Source of the DNA: Fratercula arctica
Taxonomy: Eukaryota > Chordata > Aves > Charadriiformes > Alcidae
Assembly: GCA_947846985.1 (NCBI GenBank)
Contig: CANTUZ010000002.1
Coordinates: 150,593,889-150,657,888, forward strand
Direction of reading: 5' to 3'
DNA: 64,000 nucleotides
Part shown: positions 25,307-33,800 of the stretch, in pieces
Numbering within the stretch: the first letter of the stretch is position 1
Layout: every line of letters begins with the position of its first letter
The notes under the pieces: model-generated
The model's database searches: none
The model's input: the letters and a program-made list of their open reading frames with translations, nothing else
What the model was told of the DNA's origin: nothing
Made by a program: the position numbers and the translations under genes

Positions 25307-28300
25307 CTTCACCTGGTGACTTGTGCTATCAGCATTCCCAGCAGGCTCTATTGCTGAAACAGCTCTGGAGGAAATAAACCGATGAAACATTTTTGGTGGA
25401 ACATGCAGATTGGAATAAACTGGAACATTTTGTGAATTTCTTTTGAGCGCATAGAATTGTCTGAGTCAAAACTAATGATGCAACTCCCCACCCCACATAA
25501 TTAATTTTGACATTTTCTAAATGATGTTTCAATTTTAAATGAAATGCTATTTCATTCCAAAGTTTTCTTCAATTGTATGTAAAAATATTTCTTAAAAAAC
25601 TCTCTAAAATATTTTGCTTCCAACACATTTTCCTCAAATTTCTAATTGGCCAAAACTGTTCCTTTTGGATGACACACAAGGCATATCTCAAAAAAATGAA
25701 ATCCAAATCACTGTCACTTGCATAACTCTCAAGTATTGCAAAACTAATGGTATCATTGCACAGGCTAAATGGAATTGTAAAACACACCAAACACTGTACA
25801 AAATAAAAAATATAAGAATTATTCTATAGGCAAAAGGATAATTCATTTTTAATCTCAACTCAAAAACACAGCCACGATTAAGTCTAGGGGATTGATTCCG
25901 ATAATATTGCCATTAAAAATGATTAAACCTTAAATCCTACTTAAAATAATGACACAGTTAATAGTGTTTATGATTGAACAAACCAGCTGCTTTCCTGGAA
26001 TATCCATCTTTCAGCTGATGCAGAATGTGTTTTGAAGAGAGAAGTCATTGGGTCCAGTGCATGCACTACTGCGGAAAATTCACTGGCCTGGTCTACTCAG
26101 CAAGAGCACACATGATGTTATTGATCTCCAATGGCCAGCACTATCTTCGTCATCCCCATCACGACATATGCAACAGGATTACCAGTAAACTGTCTCAGCA
26201 AGAACAGATCTTTCCAGAAACAGATTGTCTTACTCATGGTGAACTACTGCTGCTCCTTTGATAGTTCGCAAGTGGACTAGACTTTTTTCAGGTCTATTTT
26301 CTTTCTCAGAATCTTTCTAGTGGGGCACTCAGGGTATCTTCTGGGTATTGATGCTATCCACTTGGTCCTGCTGAAAAGGATATATACATCAAGATATAGA
26401 ACCTCTTCTATGAACACAGTTCTGATGCCTGATGGGAACAGGCATCCTACTATGAATAGGAAACACTGCGTCTTGATTCAAAGCCACCGGTACTGTTCAC
26501 AAATTTGCATAGATCTTCATAGGAAACAATCTTCTCATCTTTTCTCAATAGCACAATGAGAAATAAAACAGTTCATAAACACTGACATCAGAAGTAATGT
26601 CACGAGTCTCATACTTGTAGTTCAGATACCATTTTCAAGATTAATCACACCATTCATCAATATTGAAGCCATAAATGTTGAGGATGAACTCAAAAGCCTG
26701 GTTAAATGTTCATGTCTGGATTAGCTCTTCTTGTTGGATGTACGCAAGTCAAGGAGGCAGAAGGCTAAAATCTCATGAAGTCAAACAGCAACTTCAAAAC
26801 TCCACAGTACTTATAGACTAGTCATAGTCTAAAAATTGCATCATTTGCCATACACAAAAAATGGAAGAGAATTCTGTGGGGATGCATGTTGTGAAGCAGT
26901 GGCCTTCACAGGAGGCTGGACAGGCGGTTGGCTTTAAACAGAGGGATCTTACCATGAATGCTTGATGTTTTGTCATGTTTGATGCATACCTAAACACCTC
27001 TGGATAAGAATAGGATCAACAACTAGAAGTCCTCTAAGAGTTAAGCCAGTTTTATTTGTAACTTCTGCTTCCAGTCTTTTAGATAGAGCTTCCTTTGGCG
27101 TTCCGATGGTAAAACATACATAACACATATGGTGGTGTAGAATTAAATAGGATGGGTATAAGTGACACATTTAGGGTTATTAGCTCTATGGAGGTAAAGA
27201 TCTGAATAAAGATCATGTCCAGACAAAGGTCATGCCAGAGATTTAGCCCAATACAGACTTATGGAAATCCAGAGTGAGAAATCTGCGACTGCAAAGGCTG
27301 ACAGTTGGCCCATGTAGGAGCTCATATCAGCTTCTGCTGACTTTGGGTATACGCTCTCTGCAGTTAAGTACAAAGCAGAAGGAAAAGATATCTGAAAAGC
27401 ACTTTGTGGCTTGACAATACTTAAGTGCAGCACGGGACACTTTACTTAAACTTGGCTTCCTTAAACATTCACAGCAATTAGAAGATGAATTTTAAAGGTA
27501 AGACTAGAGAACACTTCAGTGTTTGTTCTCCTCCACAGCCCCTAGTTAACCTTTTATATACCTACAAAAGTAATGTCCCTAACGGTCAGAAATTACAGAT
27601 TACTGACCTGTTTTCCTCTTACTGGGTACCATGCAAGCCTTTTCTTGCCTGCGACCCTGACGCAGTAAAGTCCTTAAGTATATTCTTAATCTCAGGATCC
27701 CGCTGCTGGACTCTGTTTCTGAACTCACACCTCTCGACACTGTTCTCCGACTCTGTCTTCCTGCAGAGTGAAGAGCACAGGTTAATTTCTTTACATATTA
27801 GGAGGGATTACTCTTTGCAACAGATAGAGACAAGGTTAACTCACTTAAATACAGTTCTTTAAAAAAAGCAAACCCAGAGAAACTAAAATATTTATTTGTA
27901 CCTACTAATTTTATATCATGAATAAACGCTATTCATTGCCAGCTAAGCCAGCAAGAAACCCCTCCATCTGACCACTATTTTACTCTGTGAGGAGTAACAA
28001 TGGGCACTTTTCATATAATAAGAAAAGTATGTCACCCTTAAAAAAGTTGTAAAACAAGTACAGACAAAAAGATTCACTGTTAGGAAGATGAAGCAGCATC
28101 CTAGAACTGATAGTTCCAATGGATTCCAAACTATGCATGCTTTGGAGGGACTGAAATGTCTGGGAAAAGGTATTTGTCCCTATTGTACTAAACTGCAGCA
28201 TCACCTTATTTTCATAACTGGCATTTTATAAACAAACAGGGACTTAATAAACTTATTAAATGCATGGAAACTAGCTATTTTTTCCAAATTAAGTACACTG

Positions 28301-28676
28301 GTAAATGTTCTTTTGATTTCTTTGATTCTCTCTACAGATTTATGTGGTGAAACTTTTTTTATAGACCTGAAGATACTTAAAAGCGGTGTGAAGTAATCTC
28401 ATTAGGGAAGGCAACTTTCAGTGGCTGTGAATGGTTATCAGCACTGAAAACCTCATCTGATTCACATACGGAAGGACAGGCAAAACCAGATCTTGTATGT
28501 GCCCCTCTGGCTTGCAGTCCTGCTTCTGGGAGAACTACAGCATCAGCCTTGCCTCTCTTCAGCAAATCTTAGCAAGCTCCCAAGAACACTGGTCATTCTG
28601 CTCACAAGCAAGGTACTGCAGAAAGTGCCTTTGTGCTGACTGCCTAAATCAGAAGCAAGAGGCAAAGAAGCAAGTG

Positions 28677-28720
28677 AAAAACAGAAAAAGAAAAAAAAAA
28701 AAGAAAAAGGAGGTAAGGAA
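28677..28720. repeat. Purine-rich (A/G) tract
   Basis: This is a run of A with scattered G, more than 40 bases with almost no pyrimidine. Confidence 0.85.
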
Positions 28721-29592
28721 AGTGAAATGACCTGTAAGGCAGTGGATGACTGAAATAACCCCAAACCCATGCCCAAGCTGCTAATAAGGTTTGAACAACC
28801 CAGTGTTCCCCTTGTCTGGTCCTGCTGTTTGTGAATGAGAAAACAAAGGGCCAATATGTGACTGGTGAATTCTGCTTTGGCCAGAAGGACAGGCTTCTCC
28901 AGAAACCCTGCTGTTGCCATTCAGCATCAAGGAAGGAATGGTGACTTTTATCCAAAACAAAACTTTTATCTGGTGATTTGGTTTTGTGCCGAGTATTTCT
29001 TTGGCTTAGAGCTACAACAGCCTTGTAAATTCATGAGTACCACTTGTGTCATGTCTTAAGCTTAAAAGGCATCTTGTTTTCACTAGTCTGTCTACAACTT
29101 TTGTTTATTTTTCAAATATTTCCTCTTTAACAAGCCACAACAGAATCTAGTGCATATTATCTGCCCCAGACAACTGGGGAGAGAGACTATCTGTATACCA
29201 GCAAGACCCAAGAAGGCCTGCCTTGGGCAGAAGGCAATTCCTGACAAGTAAAACCCATTAACAGATTTAGTCTCCCTTACACTTGGCCCAAATCTGTCCT
29301 GTACACACTAAAATAACTGCACAGCAGAGAGCTCTGGAGTTACTTCTCCAAAGCATTCCTGAGGCCTGACATGTCGGCTCTGCATCTCCCACGGCTGCAC
29401 AGGCCACACGAGAATTGGGGAGTCTGTTGCCTTTTCAGCTCATCACAGGAGCTTCATGGTGCACAGGCCTGACAGAGCTCCCTGTGCCATTTCTGTGTCC
29501 TACCAGCTGATACACCCGCACCCCTCTGGTAACAAACAGTGCCCGTGACTTGAAACTGAGAGTTTACTGAGGAGCACACATCATTAAAAATA

Positions 29593-30154
29593 ACATGGCC
29601 AGCGGGTTAAGGGAGGTCATCCTTCCCCTCTACTCTGCCCTGGTGAGGCCTCAGCTGGAGTACTGTGTCCAGTTCTGGGCTCCCCAGTTCAAGAAGGACA
29701 GGGAACTGCTGGAGAGAGTCCAGCGGAGGGCTACGAAGATGATCAAGGGAATGGAGCAGCTCTCTTATGAGGAAAGGCTGAGACCTGGGTCTGTTTAGCC
29801 TGGAGAAGACTGAGAGGGGATCTTATCAATAATATCTAAAGGGCGGGTGTCAAAAGAATGGGGCCAGACCCTTTTCAGTGGTGTCCAGCAATAGGACAGG
29901 GGGCAACAGACACAAGCTGGAGTACAGGAAGTTTCATCTCAACATGAGCAAAAACTTCTTTACTTTGAGGGTAGCATAGCACTGGAACAGGCTGCCCAGA
30001 GAGATTGTGGAGTCTCCTTCCCCTGAAATATTCCATACCCGCCTGGACGTGTTCCTGTCCAGCCTGCTCCAGGTGAACCTGCTTTGGCAGGGGGTTGGAC
30101 TAGATGATCTGCAAAGGTCTCTTCCAACCCTTGCCATTCTGCGACTCTGTGATC
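29593..30154 (+). mobile_element. CR1 LINE 3' fragment upstream of CCN3
   Basis: This is the end of CR1 ORF2 (frame reads [26 protein letters not shown] at first), followed by the CR1 3'UTR (ggttggactagatgatct, cttccaaccctt) and a degraded tail near 30150. The frame breaks after 29,790 through small deletions, so it cannot code. It lies about 600 bp before the TATA box and separates the promoter island from the upstream desert. The CR1 family was recognised by similarity to the better copy at 19.75-21.02 kb. Confidence 0.93.
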
Positions 30155-30735
30155 ACCACACAGCCCCTTATATTCATGGGGCCCATTTGTGGCCTCCTGA
30201 ATCCCTGCAAAGCTCAAGAGGCCTCAGGCCTGGGCCAGAAGCAGCGCAGCCCCAAGAGGTGCTTGTTTGGGGTGGCAGGTCTCTAACGCCCATGTTGGCC
30301 ATGCCAGGGCTCATGGCGTAGCCCCTCAAGAGCAGAGTGGGCCACGGTGCTCCACTACAGTTTCTAGCTCGTGTGGGAGCTGCCTGCAGGCCAACAGACG
30401 GGTGTCGGGGGCCGTGGGGTCGGGCTGAGGGCACCAGCTCCCGCCCGGGGGAGCCCCTCGCCTTGGGCGCTGGGTCGGCCCCACCCCCGAGAAGGGGCAG
30501 GCTCTGCCCGCGGGGCTGCGGTCCCCCCTCCATGTAACGCCTCGGGGGTGAGAGGGCTCCCGCTTGTGCCTCCGGCAGGCAGGCCGGGCAGGGCCGTGCC
30601 GGCCCGCCGGGGCAGGTGGCGGGAGGAGCGGGGGGAGCGGAGCGCCCGGCCCGGCTCCAGCTCCCCGCCTCCGGCCCGCGCTGCCCGCCGCGGGGGGAGC
30701 GGGGGTGGCGGTGGAGGGGGGTCCCCGACGGCCTC

Positions 30736-30742
30736 TATATAA
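30736..30742 (+). promoter_or_regulatory. CCN3: TATA box of CCN3
   Basis: TATATAA lies 69 bp before the start codon, in a strongly GC-rich context. This predicts transcription starting near 30763-30770 and a 5'UTR of only about 35-42 nt. An ATG at 30752 lies between the TATA box and the expected start, so it would normally not be in the mRNA. Position and context make this the likely core promoter. No expression data are available here. Confidence 0.8.
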
Positions 30743-30753
30743 GCGTCTGCAAT

Positions 30754-30771
30754 GGTTCTGCCGGCAGAACC
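30754..30771. promoter_or_regulatory. 18-bp perfect palindrome at predicted transcription start
   Basis: GGTTCTGCCGGCAGAACC is identical to its own reverse complement. It begins 12 bp after the TATA box, so it should cover the +1 region or the first bases of the CCN3 5'UTR. It could bind a dimeric factor in DNA or form a short hairpin at the 5' end of the RNA. The half-sites (TTCT/AGAA) are everted relative to a steroid receptor element, so I do not assign a factor. Confidence 0.6.
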
Positions 30772-30804
30772 GAGCGGCGCGGTGGGGAGGCGGCGGCCGG
30801 GACC

Positions 30805-30873
30805 ATGGCGACGGGCGGCGGGCAGCGCCTGCCCGCCCTGCTGCTCCTCCTCCTCCTCCTCCGGCTGTGCCAG
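30805..30873 (+). CDS. CCN3: CCN3 coding exon 1, signal peptide
   Basis: It encodes 23 residues: a short polar start ([11 protein letters not shown]), a run of eight leucines from a CTC-repeat tract, then RLCQ. This is a secretory signal peptide, with cleavage likely near the C/Q or just into exon 2. The exon ends in phase 0 at CAG, followed by GCAAGT, a typical GC-type donor. The nearest GT (30878) would leave a poor donor and shift the frame into exon 2. The CTC repeat is a likely site of leucine-number variation between individuals or species. Confidence 0.92.
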
Positions 30874-33800
30874 GCAAGTGCGGGGCGCCCGGCGGGGGCC
30901 GGCGGGTTGGGGGGAGCCGGCGGCCGGGCCGGCCCCGTGACCTGGCCCGTCGGGGGCCGCTTTGTCCCCGCAGGTGAGCGGCCGGGAGGCGGCGTGTCCA
31001 CGGCCCTGCGGCGGGCGCTGCCCGGCCGAGCCGCCGCGCTGCGCCCCGGGGGTGCCGGCCGTGCTGGACGGCTGCTCCTGCTGCCTGGTCTGCGCCCGGC
31101 AGCGCGGCGAGAGCTGCTCCCCGCTGCTGCCCTGCGACGAGAGCAGCGGCCTCTACTGCGACCGCGGCCCGGAGGACGGCGGCGGAGCCGCCGGCATCTG
31201 CATGGGTAGGTGGCGGCGGGCGGGCCGGTGAGGGGACGCCGGGGCTGGGGCAGTCCGCTGGAGGGAGTCGCTGTCCCGCTCCTCTCCCGCCTTCCCTCAG
31301 GGGAAGCGGCTCCTCCTCAGGCGCAGGGCGCTCTGGCTGCTGCCGGAGGGGTGTCCACTGTGGCCGGCTCTGGGACTGTGAGGGAAGCCTGCCACAGTCC
31401 TCTCAGCCTCAGTGAAATTCATCCTCTTTTCTCGCTAGTGCTGGAGGGAGACAACTGCGTGTTTGACGGGATGATTTATCGTAACGGGGAAACCTTCCAG
31501 CCCAGCTGCAAGTACCAGTGCACCTGCCGAGACGGACAGATCGGCTGCCTGCCCCGCTGTAACCTGGACCTGCTGCTCCCCGGCCCCGACTGCCCCTTCC
31601 CCAGGAAGATCGAAGTCCCCGGAGAGTGCTGCGAGAAGTGGATCTGTGACCCTAAAGATGAAGTGATTTTGGGAGGTTTTGCGATGGCTGGTGAGGACAC
31701 TAAAACTAATTATCGCAGTCGTTGTGAGGAGGAGGTTATATCATACTGGAAACATCCATGGGGTTACCAAATCTAAGACACATTGCTTTGTGTGATCGTT
31801 TTTTCTGCTCTTTTTTCTCATCTAGAGTCACTAGTAAGTATACCACTGGTTATGAATAAAAGCAGAGCCTGATAGGTAAGGGAAAAGATATTCTAAGGAT
31901 GAATGTGCATGGCAGTTTTAAAAGGTAGTTAACTTGAGTTAGTTCCCAATTCTGAAATTGCTGTTTATCTGGTACAGGGTAGTTCAGTGAGGGGAATAAA
32001 ACAGGGGCAAGCTCATAATCCTCCAAACATTATTTCCACCCCCAGATCAAGCTGCAGTCTTGCTAGTTGCTCTGCAAGGGTATGTTGCATCATAAATACT
32101 ATTCTAGGAGCTTAGTCTACAAGAGACTTTTTTTCTCCTTAAAATCCCCAGCTATTACAAGTGGTCAGCATGGTAGCTAAAATGCCAACAAATTCCTGCC
32201 TGTCTATGCTAGAGCTCTCATCATTATTGTTGGCATCAAAGCATTACAAAGTACTCGGAGAAGCAGTGGTTATAAACACAGTGAGTGGATCTGAAAAAAG
32301 AAAATCCCATTCCAAAACGCAGAACTCATAAACTGCTTTTGTTATTGAAAAAATAAAGCTACATAATATTTCCCCCCTGATTTCTTACTGAGTTATGTCA
32401 CCATCCCCTTTAAATTAGACTATTAGTTCAACATGAATTCTCATAAGCCACTTTTATGGGAGTTGAGGGTACAACATTCTCTTCCAGTCAGTGCTCTTTG
32501 TGGTCTTAAGCAGTTAGTTATGGTGAAACACAGCTAATCCATTTGAAAAACACGTACGGAAAGATCCAGGAAGAAAAGCTCTATTAGTTGTCAGAGTGCT
32601 ATGAAGTGTCAGTCATAAGACACATAAGGTATAAACAAAAAGCTTGCCACCTTTCTACTGTTTTTCCTTTTCTTTGAGTTGTTTGACAGTGACAGGCTGA
32701 TCTGTGAAATGCCTACAGGTGGATTATCTGTATTCTGTCTATCGGTGGCCATCCCTCTTGGGAGGCTACCTTTTGGGAGCTTTACCATGCAAAAGGCAAA
32801 AATGCTGTTGTAGAGGAGCTTAACAGCAAGAGCTGTGGCTGACAGCTCAGTCATGTTGCCTCATTCTGTTTACTCCTGTGATAACCGCTGAACCAAACTA
32901 TACAGTTAGCAATATTTGCATAATGCAGTTTAACACTGCTATGAGGGCAGGACGATGATCAGAGTTGTCTATGGCTTTGAGTAGCTGTGATAATTCCTGG
33001 AAATTACTTCCTTCCTCCCTCCCCACCATCACCCTGGCTATAATCTGTCAATAATTGACAAGATCGGGTAACTTCATGACTCTTGGAGTAAAGGACTTCA
33101 CTTCCATGTGGTTTATTAGTTTAGATAAATCATTCAGCCTCTCTCAAATCATATCTAATATAAATATTTTTATGACATAGTTTTAGAACAGATTTCTGAC
33201 ATATTTCCATTGGAAAGAGTGAGGAATAAACAGTTCTGAATAAAGAGGAATAAAGAGTTCTGAACTGGTTAAAAAATTGGCAGTAATTCTTCCAGCTGTG
33301 GACTTGAGTGAACTGAATCTGAATGCTTTGCTGATTACACTGATAGGCACCTTCTGTTATTTTTAGATGTAGGAAGTTGCCATGCAGGGCTCCTAAAAAG
33401 GCAGCTTTTAAAATTCCTAAATCCTGTCAAAAGCATGGATTTTGGACCTTTTTTTTTTTTTTTATCTCACGTGTTTCTTTCCAGATGTGGGAGAGCTCAA
33501 TTAGATACTGGGTTTTTACATTAGTTTTTCTTGTAATACAGTTCTGTGGGATTTTGTCTCCAGCCTACAGACAAGAGGCCACACTCGGGATCGACGTGTC
33601 GGATTCAAGTGCTAATTGTATTGAGCAAACAACAGAATGGAGTGCTTGTTCCAAAAGCTGTGGAATGGGCTTTTCCACCCGTGTTACCAACAGAAATCAA
33701 CAGTGTGAGATGGTGAAGCAGACACGGCTTTGCATCATAAGACCTTGTGAAAATGAAGAGCCATCTGATAAGGTATGCTCCAAAGAGTGGTAGGGGAGGA

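Larger units (their letters stand above)
21025..29592. other. Intergenic, mostly unique sequence
   Basis: It contains the poly(T) tract, a 13-bp direct repeat (aaggacatgtgtc, near 22,340), the weak plus-strand exon candidate (23.2 kb), the 18-bp duplication (25.3 kb) and the purine tract (28.7 kb). No gene or transposon was recognised otherwise. Confidence 0.4.
30380..31340. promoter_or_regulatory. CpG island over CCN3 promoter and exons 1-2
   Basis: This stretch of roughly 1 kb is very rich in G+C and in CpG, against an AT-rich background. It spans the proximal promoter, exon 1, intron 1, exon 2 and much of intron 2. GC-box-like runs (ccccacccccgag near 30480, ggcggtggagggg near 30707) occur upstream of the TATA box. 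The borders were judged by eye. Confidence 0.85.

Noticed and set aside
30616..30804. In-frame N-terminal extension of CCN3 upstream of its ATG.
   Set aside because: The frame is open to 30616, but it spans the TATA box and GC-rich promoter. The ATG at 30805 is followed by a proper signal peptide and has a better context.
30326..30877. Minus-strand open frame of 183 codons across the promoter.
   Set aside because: It is a proline/arginine-rich shadow of the CpG island, with few stops because of its composition. I see no evidence of a divergent coding gene.
30752..30940. Upstream ATG and overlapping frame of 62 codons.
   Set aside because: The ATG lies only about 10 bp after the TATA box, so it should be outside the mRNA. 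The product is just the GC-rich island in another frame.
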